Assembly: GCA_948144175.1 (NCBI GenBank)
Contig: CANXME010002087.1
Span: 744,001 to 808,000, forward strand
Length of the DNA: 64,000 bases
Source: Closterium sp. NIES-65
Taxonomy: Eukaryota; Streptophyta; Zygnematophyceae; Desmidiales; Closteriaceae
Direction: 5' to 3'
The position numbers and the translations under genes were made by a program. The notes beneath the pieces are model-generated. The model ran no database searches. It saw nothing but the letters and a program-made list of their open reading frames with translations, and was not told the DNA's origin. This document shows positions 52,192 to 63,261 of this stretch, in pieces (positions within the stretch are counted from its first letter, which is position 1; the number at the start of each line of letters is the position of its first letter).

Positions 52192-53310
52192 TGGTATCGA
52201 GCAGGTTCCCCTAGGGAACTGTGCCTAGGGCCCACCAAAGTTCGAATTTTTTTTTCCTGCCCGAAGCGCGCTCCGCCCGAGTCGCGCTCTCACCTCGTCG
52301 AGCCGCCCTAGCGGCCCCTATGCCCTAGCGCCCCTCCCTACCTTAGCGGCCCCGTCGCCCGTTCGTGCGGCCCCGCCACCTACTAGCGTGGCCCCGCCAC
52401 CCGCATTCGCGGCCCCGCCGCCCTACGTCGCGACCCCGCCGCCCTAACTGCGGCCTCGCCGCCCTACTCCTGCAGCCCCGCCGCCCTACTTCGCGGCCCC
52501 GCCGCTCTACGTCGCGGCCCCGCCGCCCTGTTCAGCGGCCCCGCCGCCCCTCTTCGCGGCCCCGCAGCCCCACTTCGCGGCCCCGCCGCCCTGCTTCAGC
52601 GGCCGCGCCGCCCGTCTGCTGCGGCCCCGCCGCCCCACTTCGCGGCCCCGCCGCCCTTCTTCAGCGGCCCCGCTGCCCGTCTGCTGCGGCCCCGCCGCCC
52701 CACTTCGCGGCCCCGCCGCCCCACTTTGCGGCCCCGCCGCCCTACTTCAACGGGCCCCGCCGCCCTACTTCAGCGGCCCCGCCGCCCTACGTCTGCGGCC
52801 CCGCCGCCCGTCTGCTGCGGCCCCGCCGCCCTACACCTGCGGCCTCGCCGCCCTACTTCAAGGGCCCCGCCGCCCTACTTCAAGGGCCCCGTCGCCCTAC
52901 TTCACCGGCCCCGCCGCCCTACGTCAACGGGTCCCGCCGCCCGTCTGCTGCGGCCCCGCCGCTCTCCCCTCCTACAGCAACGCGCCCGAGCCGCAGACCG
53001 CCGCGCCGCCCTGTACCAGAGGAGCCGAGCCGCCCTGCCCCCGAGCCGCCCGGCCCCCCCACCAGCCGAGCCGCCGTGCAGCCGAGCCGCCCAGCCGCCG
53101 AGCCGCCGAGCCGCGGAGCCGCCCAGCAGCCGAGCCGCCCCGCAGCCGAGCCGCTGAGCCGCCCAGCAGCTGAGCCGCCCAGCCGCCGAGCCGCCCAGCC
53201 GCCGAGCCGCCCTACAGTTGAGCCGTCCGAGCAGCCCTGTCCGGTGAGCACAGCCTCTCTCTCACTGCGTGCCCTTCCCCTACTGCTTGCACTGCTAGTC
53301 TACCGTCGTC
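52192..53310 (+). repeat. Primer site and minisatellite leader of element H2
   Basis: About 52340-52970 is an array of GCGGCCCCGCCGCCCTACTT-like 18-22 bp units. About 53030-53220 is GAGCCGCCC units. The 319-residue Arg/Pro frame through it is a repeat shadow. Confidence 0.82.
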
Positions 53311-54345
53311 ATGGCTACCCCTAGTGTCCTCGCTTTTGACGCTGAGGGTCGAGCCATTGACTTTGAGGTCTGGGTCGACGACCTGCAGCTGTTCTTACAG
53401 TGCGATAGGGCGGACGGTCTTTCTCTCTTTCACCTCACCTCTGGCGCCTCTCCTGCCCCTGCTGCTGATGCTGATCCCACTGTTCGCTCTCAGTGGGCCA
53501 CCCGCGATGCTGCTGCACGTCTTGCTGTGCGTCGCCACCTGCCTACCACTGAGCGCGCGCACTTTAGTCTGTACAAGAGTGCTCAGACCTTGTACGACGC
53601 TGTAGTTGCGCGCTACTCTTCCCCTGCCACTGCTGCACTGAGCCGCCTCATGCTACCGTACCTCTTCCTTGACCTTGCTGCATTTCCTACAGTTCATGAC
53701 CTCATTACGCACCTCCGCACTAGTGACACTCGCTACCGCGCCGCGCTGCCTGCTGAGTTCTACGCCAAGAACCCCCCCCCCATGTACATCACTCTCTATT
53801 ACATAGTCACCCGCCTCCCTGACTCCCTTCGCGTAGTCAGGGACCACCTTCTCTCAGTCTGTCCCACCAATCTCACTGTTGACCTCCTAGAGAAGGCCCT
53901 CCTAGCTGCGGAGAAGAGCATAGTCGCTGTAGGAGCCTCTTGTGGTGACCCTCGCACCCCCATCTTTGAGGGGTGTTCCCCTTCCCCCCTGTTGCCCTCT
54001 GTCGCCTCTGTTGCTGCGGCCGACCTACTTGGTCTTGAGTCGGTCGGTGTGGCGTCTGCCCCTAGCGGGAGACGCCGCTCTGGCAAGGGCAAGGGAGGCA
54101 AGGGCGCGGGTGGATCTAGCGGGGGTGGTGGAGGTGGCGGTGGAGGCGGCGGAGAGAGTGGGGGTGGCGGTGGGAGTGGTGCCGGGGGTGGAGGTGGCTG
54201 TGGCAGCGGCGGAGGCGGAGGCAGCGGTGGCGGTAGCGGTGGGAGCGGAGGCGGCGGTGGCGGCGGAGGTGGAGGCGGCGGTGGTGGAGGAGGTGGAGCT
54301 GGTCGAGGTGGTACTTTTCAGCAGAGCGGCTCCTGGGGTGGTCAG

Positions 54346-54377
<32 letters not shown>

Positions 54378-57300
54378 TTCTCGGGACATCCCCCCTCCTC
54401 AGCAGCTCCGTGAGTGGTACACGCAGCGTCAGCGTGGTGGGGGTTTTGGCCCGTGCACCTACGTCCTCCACTCCGGCGACCGCACGGGTGAGCAGTGTGG
54501 GGGTGCTCACCCCACCCAGCGCTGCTTTGGCCGCCTGACGGACGCTTGGCGTCAGCAGTTCCCCGAGGCTAGTGAGATCCCCCGCTGGGGAGAGCTGTCT
54601 AGGGCAGGTGTAGCTATCTATGATCTTGACTTTGATGCTATCCTTGCTGCCATGTATGCTGTGACTATTAGTGATGAGGGTGACTGTTACCGGTGTTTCC
54701 CGCCCAACCCAGGCATTGGTACTGCTGCGCTAGGTGCTTGTGAGGCTGCTGCTCTAGGTGCCAGCGCGTTTGCGCCCTCAGGTACTGGTGAGGCTGCGCT
54801 CTCAGGTACTGCATCGGCTTCAGCCTCCCTCACCTTCACACTTGACTCGGGGGCTTCTCGCTCCTTCTTTCGAGACCGCACCACACTCACGCCGCTTGGT
54901 CGGCCGGTTGCAGTCTCCCTGGCAGATCCCTCTGGGGGTCCTGTCCTCTCTCACTTCTCTACTGTCCTCCCATGTCCGACTGCCCCCTCTGGCACCTTGT
55001 CTGGTCTTTGCCTCCCCTCGTTCTCGACGAACTTGGTGAGTGGTGCTGACCTGCAGGATACGGGGGTTCATCAGTTCACTCCTGCGAGTCAACGGGTGAC
55101 CCACTACGTGGACGCTCGGATAGGCCGACACCTGGCCACGTTTACTTGTCGGCCGGGGTCGAGCCCGTACACACTGACCACTGAGTCTCCTCCAGTCACT
55201 GCGTCTGGTCAGGTAGCTGCGTCGGGTCAGGTGTTTGCTGCTGCGTCCAGGTCTGGTCCTGAGTCTGCCCCCTGCTCGTGTCGCCTCCTGTCTCACGAGA
55301 CTCTCCTCTGGCACCACCGTCTTGGTCACCCCTCCCTGCCTCGTGTCTGAGGCATGGCTTCCCGTGTCCTTGTCTCTGGTCTTCCCCGGTCCCTCCCTCC
55401 CCTTCCTCCGGGGCCTGGTCCTTCCTGTGTCCCCTGTGTCGAGGGGCGGCTCCGAGTTGCCCCTCACTCCTCTCAGTTTCCCCCGACAGAGGCCCCGCTG
55501 CAGGCGCTTCACATGGACGTGTGGGGCCCGGCCCGCGTCCGTGGACCGGGTCACGAGCGCTACTTCCTGCTGGTGGTTGACGACTACTCGCGTTACACCA
55601 CAGTCTTCCCCTTGCGCAGCAAGGGTGATGTCGCTGAGGTGTTGATCGACTGGATCCGCGCAGCTCGTCTCCACCTCAGGAGGAGCTTCGGCTCGGACTT
55701 TCCTGTTCTGCGTCTGCACTCTGACCAAGGCGGAGAGTTCTCCTCTGGCCTTCTACGAGCCTACTGTCGTGCGCGAGGCATCCGCCAGACCTTCACGCTT
55801 CCGGACTCTCCACAGCAAAATGGGATTGCTGAGCGCCGCATTGGCATGGTCATGGACGTCGCTCGTACGTCTATGATGCATGCGGCTGCCCCCCATTTTC
55901 TGTGGCCGTTTGCGGTTCGGTACGTGGCGCTTCAGATCAACCTTCACCCCAGGGTCTCCAGACCGGAGACCTCCCCAGCCTTGCTGTGGACGGGGAAGGT
56001 CGGCAATGCGTCTGCGTTCCGTGTCTGGGGATCTTGGGCGTTTGTACGCGACCTGTCTGCGGACAAGCTGTCCCCTCGTGCTGCTCCCTGTGTCTTCCTT
56101 AGCTTCCCCCCTGACGCCCCTGGGTGGCAGTTCTACCACCCCACCTCTCGTCGTGTTCTGTCCTCCCAGGACGTCACGTTCGACGAGTCAGTACCCTACT
56201 ACCGCCTCTTCCCCTACCGCACTCCTTCCCTCCCCCCGCCACCGCAGTTCCTTGTGCCAGGTCCCCCCCCGGTAGACCCCCTCCCCCCTCAGGGTCCTGC
56301 CCCTTCAGGTGTGTCCCAGGTAGATGTAGTTGATCCAGTCAAAGTTGCTGGTGACTCAGGTACTGCTGCGGGTTCTGAGCCTTGGGGTGCTGACTCTAGG
56401 GGTGCTGCGCGTGTGGGTGCTGAGCCTGGAGGTGCTGCGTCTGGGGATGCTGCGACTGGGGGTTCTGAGCCTGGGGGTGCTGGGCCAGGGGGTGCTACGA
56501 CTTGGGGTGCTGAGCCTTGGGGTGCTACGACTGGGGGTGCTGAGCCTGGGGGTCCTTCGCCTGGGGGTGCTGCGTCAGGAGCTGCTGAGCCTGGGGGTGC
56601 TGAGTCTGGAGCTACTGAGCCTGGGGGTGCGGAGCCCGCGGCCGCTGGACCTGCTCGTGTGGCGTCTGGCGGTGCTGGGCCTGCTGGTTCTCCGGGTGCT
56701 TTGTCTCGGCGGGAGCCACTCTCTCCACAGGAGCTGCGCGAGTGGTTTGCCCGGCGCTGGAGGCGTACTACTGGAGCTGGTGCTTCTTCGGATGCTGAGG
56801 GTGCTGGTGCCGCCGGTCTCGGAGGTGCTAGTCCTACGAGTGCTACTTGAATCGGAGCTGCTGAGGGTGTTGGCGCTGAGGCTACTTCTGTCAGTCCTGG
56901 CGGCGGTCCTCCTGCGGGTGCTACTGGTACTGGAGCTGGAGGTGCTGTTGACGCTGGTGCTGCCGCTGGGGGTGCTGGTGCTGTCCCTGCTGTGTCTGGA
57001 GTCGCCGCGCGACCTCGGCCGTACTTTGTTCCGCTCCTTCAGCAGGTTCTTGGTCTTCCTCCTCCCTTAGAGTGTCCACCGCCTGTCCAGTCGCAGTCAC
57101 AGTTACCGCCGGCCTCCCCGCTGCCCTCTCCTTCTACGTACACTGGTCCTACTGGAGGTCTTGCTGAGCGTCGTGAGCCTGCGTCTCGTCCTGCGTCGCC
57201 TGTTCGTGCAGCTCGCACTAGTGGTCGCAGTTCGCGTTAGCGTCCTCCTCCTGTCCCTAGCACGCACCGGATGTCTCTGCGTCCGTCCACTGCTCCTCTG

Positions 57301-59255
57301 CGTGCCCCTTTTCCCTCTCCTCTTGAGTCCTCTCTTCCTGTGCTTGTTGACCCTGAGTCGGACTCTCTTCGTGCTGCCAGTCCTACTGTCACGCGTCTCC
57401 TTGCTACTGTCGTCACTACCCCCTCCTTTGAGTCCACTGCTGCGTCTGCTCTTGTTGCTGAGCTCGTCGACTTTGCTGCTCGTTGTCGTCTAGACTACGC
57501 TGCTAGTCTTGTTGCTGAGTCTGCGTCTGTCTGTCCTCCGTCCGTCGGGGGTGAGTGTGCTCTTGGCACGGACGTCCTTGAGGACAGGCAAGAGGAGTTC
57601 CAGTGTCTGGCTGCTGCTTCACCTCATCTCGCGTCCGTACTGCTTACCCCTGAGGGAGACCCGGATGCACTAGACATCCCGACTCCGCGCTCTTACGCGG
57701 AGGCCGTAGAGGATCCCTACTCCTCTCAGTGGCAGGCAGCTATGGATGCAGAGATGGCTTCCTGGAAGTCCACAGGCACCTACGTTGACGCGGTTCCCCC
57801 TCCTGGGGCGAACATCGTCAGTGGCATGTGGATCTTCAGGGTGAAGCGGCCGCCGGGCTCTCCACCTGTCTTCAAAGCGCGGTACGTGGCTCGTGGCTTC
57901 AGTCAGCGGCAGGGAGTTGACTACTTTCAGACCTTCTCTCCGACCCCAAAGATGACCACTCTTCGGGTGCTGCTACACGTAGCCGCTCAGCGTGACTACG
58001 AGCTTCACTCCCTTAACTTCAGCACTGCTTTCCTGCAGGGTAGCCTGCACGAGGAGATCTGGTTGCGCCGTCCACCTGGCTTCACTGGGACTTTCCCTCC
58101 TGGCACCCAGTGGAGCCTCCGACGGCCAGTCTACGGTCTCCGCCAGGCACCGCGCAAGTGGCACGACACACTGAGGACTACACTTGCGGCTCTTGGGTTT
58201 GCTCTTTCTACTGCTGACCCGTCGCTGTTTCTAGCACCGACACCTCTTTGCCGCCGTTCTACATCCTCGTGTACGTCGAAGACTTGGTCTTTACCACAGC
58301 TGACACTGCTGGACTCGCCCACGTGAAGTCCGAGCTGCAGAAGAGACACACGTGCACAGACCTGGGTGAACTGCGCAGCTACCTTGGCTTGCAGATCACC
58401 CGGGAGAGAGCACGCCGCACCATTACCCTGACTCAGTCACACATGGTGCAGCAGGTCCTTCAGCGCTTCGGCTTCACGTACTCCTCGCCTCAGGCCACTC
58501 CTCTGCCTACTCGCCACTCGCTCTCAGCTCTGCCTTCCGATGAGTCCGTAGAGTCGAGTGGCCCGTACCCAGAGCTTGTTGGCTGCCTCATGTACCTGAT
58601 GACCTGCACACGACCTGACCTTGCATACCCTCTTAGCATTCTTGTACGCTATTTTGCTCCTCGGAGACACAGACCAGAGCACATGGCTGCAGCGAAGAGG
58701 GTGTTGCGCTACTTGTGCAGTACGTCGGGCATGGGGCTAGTGCTTGGAGGGCGGAGTCTAGAGGTCCTCACTGGGAACGCGGATGCTTCTTGGGCAGACG
58801 ACCAGGCTACGCAGTGGTCGTCACAGGGTTACACCTTCAGCCTTGGTTCCGGCTCTGTTTCGTGGCGGGCTACTCGCTCGTCTTTTGTTCTCGGCTCCAG
58901 TTGTGAGGCTGAGATCTACGCCGGGGCCATGGCTGCACAGGAGCTTCGCTGGCTTACCTACCTGCTGACTGACCTCGGAGAGCCGCCTCGTTCTCCTCCG
59001 GTGCTGTACGTAGACAACAAGGCCATGCTAGCCTTGTGTCGGGAGCAGCGCCTGGAGCACAGAACGAAGCACATTGCTCTCCGCTACTTTCTTGGTCGTG
59101 AGTTGCAGCAGCGTGGTCAGTTGCGACTTGCGTACGTGGCCTCTAAGGCCAACACTGCTGATGTTTTCACCAAGGCACTTCCGCCTTGTGATCATCAGCG
59201 CTTCTGCACTCAGCTGGGTCTTGTGCCTGTCTTGCCTCACTTGCTCACCCCTTGA
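53311..59255 (+). pseudogene. Decayed copia gag-pol of element H2 with mutated RT active site
   Basis: From ATG 53311 the frame is open for 679 codons: gag, polyglycine 54115-54300, Gln run, finger CX13CX3HX4C at 54454-54525, and protease LDSGASRSFF. TGA 55348 (CGA to TGA) falls in the HHCC region. Integrase follows in the same frame (MDVWGP, HSDQGGEF, QNGIAERR), then the linker, TGA 56848 and TAG 57238. RT motif A reads SLNFSTAFLQG, with the catalytic Asp changed to Asn at 58015. A small deletion at about 58232 shifts frame. The catalytic box is YVED (58272-58283). RNase H is intact to TGA 59253. Confidence 0.93.
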
Positions 59256-59463
59256 CCTTGCTTGTACTCTTACATATATTTATACACCTGCTCTTGCTTG
59301 TTTAGCCTTATATATATATGTGTACTCCTGCATGTGAACTGGCCTTGTGGCCTTTACCTTGTGCTCGGACTGTGTGGTGACGTTGTGATCCACCCTGAGC
59401 TTTGTTTGCTTTGCTTGACTGGCTTGTGACCCCTTGTTCTCCCCCACTTTGCCTATGGGGGTG
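59256..59463 (+). promoter_or_regulatory. Conserved 3' UTR and polypurine tract of element H2
   Basis: Shared block ending CCCCCACTTTGCCTATGGGGGTG against the 3' LTR, with TATATATATATG near the pol stop. Confidence 0.75.
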
Positions 59464-59584
59464 TGTCAAATTATAATATTGTGTAGGCTATAGTGGGGTA
59501 GCCTATATGGGGTACACATTTTTAGGGTTGCATATTTGTATCACTTCCATTCCTTAGTCATTCATTTTCGTTCTCATTTTCTCA
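59464..59584 (+). repeat. 3' LTR of element H2
   Basis: 121 bp, five differences from 52071-52191. Confidence 0.92.
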
Positions 59585-59799
59585 TGACTTGCTCCTCCGT
59601 CAATAAAAATCTTCACTGCTGCTCCCTGTATCTTCCCGTAGATCAGTACTGGGCAATCCGTCGGTGTACCCTCCTTATTCATCCAAGCCCGATCGATGGC
59701 GTGAATCGGTACTGTGACTCGGTGAGGGTCGGTACGGTTGGGCGAGTAGGCAGTCTTGTCAGTAGTTGGCCCAACTTCTACTGACTGCTGGCGTTTCCC
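59585..59799 (-). pseudogene. Gypsy pol N-terminus: start of protease, cut by H2
   Basis: This frame overlaps the end of gag and is entered by -1 frameshifting at 59799-59793. It encodes GKRQQSVEVGPTTDK and then the retropepsin motif VKIFIDGGASH, ending where H2 is inserted. The remainder continues at 52070. Confidence 0.85.
59758..59799 (-). promoter_or_regulatory. -1 ribosomal frameshift signal at gypsy gag/pol junction
   Basis: The minus strand has the slippery heptamer G-GGA-AAC (59799-59793), correctly phased with the gag frame. A 7-nt spacer (59792-59786) follows. Then comes a perfect 8-bp stem GTCAGTAG/CTACTGAC (59785-59778 with 59765-59758) around a 12-nt apical part that can extend the helix. 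The gag stop TAG (59780-59778) lies in the 5' arm. Slipping -1 enters the pol frame exactly. Confidence 0.85.
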
Positions 59800-60956
59800 T
59801 GCCTCTGAGACTGTCTCCCCTGCTCTGCTCCGCGGCGCCTCAGCTCCTCTGGGCATTCGCTATTGCGATGGCCCGGCCTGTTGCAAGCAAAGCAGCGCCC
59901 CTTGAACGGTGCGGCAGCTGCATTCGTTGCGACGGCGTGTACAGTGGCGTGTTCGGTCGGTCCCCAAGGGCGATGTCCGTAGTAGGACCCCGGTCTCAGT
60001 TGGCGTAGAATGTCGATTTTCTCGGCGAGCGCGAGAATCTCGTTGAAGTTAGAGAGTCCGCGCAGCATGATTTCGTGCGAGGTATCCGGCTTCAGCCCTC
60101 CGATGTAACGGTCCACCCGCTCCGCTTCGTGCATGTAGCCGACCTGTTCGCAAAGTGCGAGAAAACCGCTTGTATAATCTTGAACCGACCCGAGCTGGCG
60201 CCAAGTGCGCAATCTCTGACGCGCCGAAATCGAAGCCGCGATCGGCTCGAAGCGCGCCCGTAGTCCTGCGCACCACGCATCCCACGTGCTGTATTGGGCG
60301 GTCTCGCAGAACGAACTCCAGGTGACAGCTGGACCCGTGGGCCCTTCCTCGTGCGACGGTGGCTCGTAGGCGCGTGGCGATGTCACGATGACTCGCCACC
60401 AGTCCATGGCGGGGCCCCTTAGCAGCGAAACTGCATACCGGATCTTCGCGGCGTCCGACTCGACGTAGTTTGCGTCGAAGAAGACGTTCATCGTGAAGAC
60501 CCACGATTGAACCGTCGGACCTCCGCGTTGGCTTGGGTCGAAGCAGGGCGGGCGTTGCGGCTTGAGCGGCATTGGTGCCATAATGGCCTGTTCGCCACTT
60601 GTTGCCGCAAATTCCACGTGCCGACGGGCTACCTGGGGCTCCCGCGGGCTTGGTGTGATCTTGCCTCCCCCCATGCCAGGCATCGGCTGGGCGGCGCCAT
60701 CACTGGCTGCGCCTGAGCGTTGTACCATGCTGTCGTGTTGTGTTGGTGTGCCGGACGAGATGATGATCGGCTCGTCCGATTGTGCAGATGCATTTGTCGG
60801 TGCATGTGGTGTCGCCGAAATGTTCACCGTGGATTGTTAACGGGCAGAGTCACGTTCCGCCGTGAGCGTCGCGATTTCGAGCGCCGAATCTTCTAGTTGA
60901 CGCACGAGACGATCAAGCTGCTCCTGCGTCAACGTGGCGAGCGTGAAATCGGCCAT
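59778..60956 (-). pseudogene. Gypsy gag of element I, one internal stop
   Basis: The start is ATG 60956 (MADFTLATLTQEQLDRLVRQLEDSALEIATLTAERDSAR), a short coiled-coil-like N-terminus. TAA (60839-60837) is followed in the same frame by the remaining ~350 residues. Capsid region: VQSWVFTMNVFFDANYV, AWCAGLRARFEP, WRQLGSVQDYTSGFLALCEQVG, YIGGLKP. It ends with a zinc knuckle CX2CX4HX4C (CFACNRPGHRNSEC). The stop TAG is at 59780-59778, inside the frameshift stem. Confidence 0.88.
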
Positions 60957-61124
60957 GGCGGGGGTGTCGGGCAAGCTCAGCGAGAGCCTCGGTCGTGGCC
61001 GTGCGTGCTTACGAGAGAGCACTATGAGCGGCGGTGCTGTATCGCTGAGAGACGTCTACCCCCCCCAAAAAAATGAGATAGTGGGGAAGCGAAAGTGTGG
61101 ATGCGGTCCGAGATGAGATCGTAG

Positions 61125-61137
61125 GCTCTGAATACCA
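61125..61137 (-). promoter_or_regulatory. Primer-binding site of gypsy element I
   Basis: The minus strand TGGTATTCAGAGC is an initiator-Met-type site with one extra base, two bases from the LTR end. Confidence 0.75.
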
Positions 61138-61139
61138 AG

Positions 61140-61480
61140 TGTTATGGGTGCAATTGAGTGGACGAACGAGAATTGCACTATCGAGGCAAGAATACAATGA
61201 GCGAAGGCATGAGCGAAGAATATATAGCGAAACTACAGTGGTAACGGTAATGGACTGTGGTTGTCGTGCGACAAGCCTGGGACTGAGGTTGGGAAAGTGT
61301 CGAAGCGGAGGCCCGGAGCGCGGGTTACCAGCCGAGCCGTGAGGTCGGGGTGCGATGTGCGAAGATGGCGGGATGATTGTCGATGCGAGGATCGCGAGTG
61401 GTAACGGTGCTGACTGAGGTGCTACAGTGAGGTACGCGTTGAGCAGGGATGCGAAGTAAGGAAAAGGGATTTTCCTTACA
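61140..61480 (-). repeat. 5' LTR of gypsy element I
   Basis: About 341 bp with TG...CA ends (plus-strand TGTTATGGGTGC to TTTCCTTACA). TATA-like CTATATATTC on the minus strand lies at about 61219-61229. The boundary at 61480 is inferred because no second LTR is available for comparison. Confidence 0.65.
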
Positions 61481-62255
61481 CGCACCCGTAACTGAGTTGG
61501 ATAATGAGTTGGTCTAATGGGTCTTAGCGACTACAGTCGATGCTCACCTTATCCAGTGTCCAAAGGTCATCCCGATAAAAAAAACAGTCACTCGCGAACT
61601 TTTTTGCCCGTGAGTGACTGAATCGAGCATTGGGGTAGAGTCACCAAGTTGCAGAAGATCGACGTCAACAGTTCAGAAACAACAGAGGTTGCCCGTCGCA
61701 TACGTCATCTTAGCAGGGTTGACCGAGTTACAGCGACTTTTACTAGGTCCCACTTTTACTTTTCAGTCCCATTTTTGTCCGTGGCGACGTGGCGAAGATC
61801 GACGAAATACCCGCTGCCCATTTCAGTCCATTGCCGCCCGCCTACCTGGTATTCTTGAAATGAGCAACGACTGTAGTCCATCATCGGGGAGGATCTGTTT
61901 GGCAGCAATGTAGCTGCGAATGATGTGGCGCGACCTTGTTTGAAGGGGAGCAAGCGCTTGCACCAATGAAATTCACTTTTCCCAAACAGTAAGTGGTTTG
62001 CTATTGGCGCTTTTCAGGTGTTGCGGATCTTTCTTGTTTGTGCAGTGTTCCCCCGGGGCTAACCGCCAACTGGGTACATCCTCCCCTCAACCAAGTCATC
62101 GCTGACCCGCCAATTGTGGTGCTGGTTGCTCGTCGTTTTACTGAAAGACCCCACCGCTCCTGGGGGAACTCTCAACTCGTCGTTTTAGGTTACTTCTCAC
62201 TTCTCTTTCAGCTAGCCTCCATTTCGACCGCAGTGGCGTATAGTAACTTTCCACG
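61481..62255. other. Intergenic region upstream of host gene
   Basis: No supported gene. It contains a hairpin at 61585-61620. The last ~200 bases before the ATG at 62256 are pyrimidine-rich (CTTCTCACTTCTCTTTCAG near 62190-62212, a possible splice acceptor or initiator region) and probably hold the promoter or 5' UTR of the downstream gene. Confidence 0.5.
61585..61620 (+). other. Inverted repeat CAGTCACTC...GAGTGACTG
   Basis: A perfect 9-bp stem, extendable to 12 bp with one G-U pair, enclosing AACTTTTTTGCC. Its function is unknown; the T-rich loop is unlike a standard terminator. Confidence 0.6.
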
Positions 62256-62359
62256 ATGTTTGTGGGGAGCCCTGGAAGTAACGGCAGCGGCCACTCCATC
62301 CGCCTGGGGACCAACGAGGATACGTCGCAGCACATGCCTGTGCTCTTCCCCACCTATGC

Positions 62360-62396
<37 letters not shown>

Positions 62397-62860
62397 TCGC
62401 AGCCGCAAGAGCGTGTAGTACCTGACGCGCGACGGGGAGCGCCGCAACCGGCGGCGCCGATGCGGCCGGCGGCGCAGGTGAAGATGAGGCTGGGCACCAA
62501 CGAGGACTTATCGCAGTACATGCCGCCCATCCACCGCGCCTCCGCCGGTCCCGCTGCGCCTCAAGCCAGCCCTTTCGGCGCGGCGGACGTGGCGTCCATG
62601 CTGGGGGCGCGCGTCGACGCCATGACGGTGTCGCCGGGGGGGCCGCCCAGGCGGACCAGCTTCGAGGCCAGCCCCAATGCGAGCCGCGACGCGTTGGCGG
62701 CGGTGGAGCGCTCGCAGTCGCACGACAGTCGCGGAATCGCGGCCGGCCCGCGCGGCAGCGCGCCAATGGCGGGTGGCAGCCCGCGGAAGGACGGGTTGGC
62801 GCCTGGGATGGCGGGTTCCCCATCGTACGGCGCGCGGCCCTTCCCCGAAAGAGGCGTCGG
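62256..62860 (+). CDS. Host gene, first exon: low-complexity N-terminal region
   Basis: From ATG 62256 the frame encodes MFVGSPGSNGSGHS and so on, with a Gln run of 12 (CAG/CAA, about 62360-62395). Two copies of a motif, RLGTNEDTSQHMP and RLGTNEDLSQYMP, lie about 55 residues apart. A Pro/Ala/Ser/Arg-rich stretch follows (PGGPPRRTSFEASPNASRD). No known domain is recognised. The 3' boundary is uncertain: a GT donor near 62853-62862 is assumed because the frame then runs into repeats. It is probably the N-terminus of the kinase gene whose next exon begins near 63262. Confidence 0.55.
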
Positions 62861-63041
62861 GGTGCGCTTGCCCACCCTCCACCGCCTCCATCCCCTCTCC
62901 CCCTTAATCGCTCCGTTTCTTACGCTGGCTTGCTCCCCCCCCCCCCTTGTCTCCTCTTCTTCTCTCTTCAGTGTGCTCTTCTCTCGTCGTCCCTCCCCCG
63001 ACCCTTCCTTCTCGAGCAGTTCCCTGCGTGCTCTGCGCGCT

Positions 63042-63137
63042 GCCGTGTTGGTCCGCGCGCACTGCTGCGCACTGCCGTGTTAGTCTGCGCGCACTGCTGC
63101 GCTCTGCCGTGTTAGTCCGCGCGCAGTGCTGCGCTCT
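63042..63137 (+). repeat. Three tandem 32-bp repeats in presumed intron
   Basis: Units begin GCCGTGTT(G/A)GTC(C/T)GCGCGCA and end CTGCTGCGC(A/T)CT. Three copies with few differences sit between the two host exons. Confidence 0.9.
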
Positions 63138-63261
63138 GTGCGCGACCTTAACCGCGCGCTCTCCCACGTCGTGCTGCAGCGCATCCCCCAATGCTGCCCC
63201 CTCTCCACCCGCTCCCGCCCTCTCCTTCCACCTCCAGTTTCCATCCGCCGCCGGCTCTCAG

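Larger units (their letters stand above)
52066..59589 (+). mobile_element. Ty1/copia retrotransposon H2 (52071-59584)
   Basis: 7514 bp, 121 bp LTRs with five differences. Flanks TGATT (52066-52070) and TGACT (59585-59589) form a near-perfect duplication, and joining across it keeps the host gypsy protease in frame. The primer site TGGTATCGAGCAGG is at 52192. Gag-pol is full length with stops, one frameshift and substituted RT catalytic residues. Confidence 0.94.
49110..61480 (-). mobile_element. Ty3/gypsy retrotransposon I, 3'-truncated, hosts copia H2
   Basis: On the minus strand: 5' LTR (61140-61480), primer site, gag, a -1 frameshift signal, protease, RT with YLDD, RNase H and integrase. 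The order RT-RNase H-integrase is diagnostic of Ty3/gypsy. The 3' end after the integrase (PRYCRPFRISHMITPVTAHL) is replaced by the GTCGAC array, so the 3' LTR is absent. H2 is inserted inside the protease. Confidence 0.93.

Noticed and set aside
52365-53324. 319-residue Arg/Pro-rich open frame
   Set aside because: It spans the H2 minisatellite leader and reads into gag out of frame. No sister copy conserves it.
61009-61485. 158-residue minus-strand frame over the gypsy LTR
   Set aside because: It covers the LTR and primer site and shows no domain. Gag starts at 60956.
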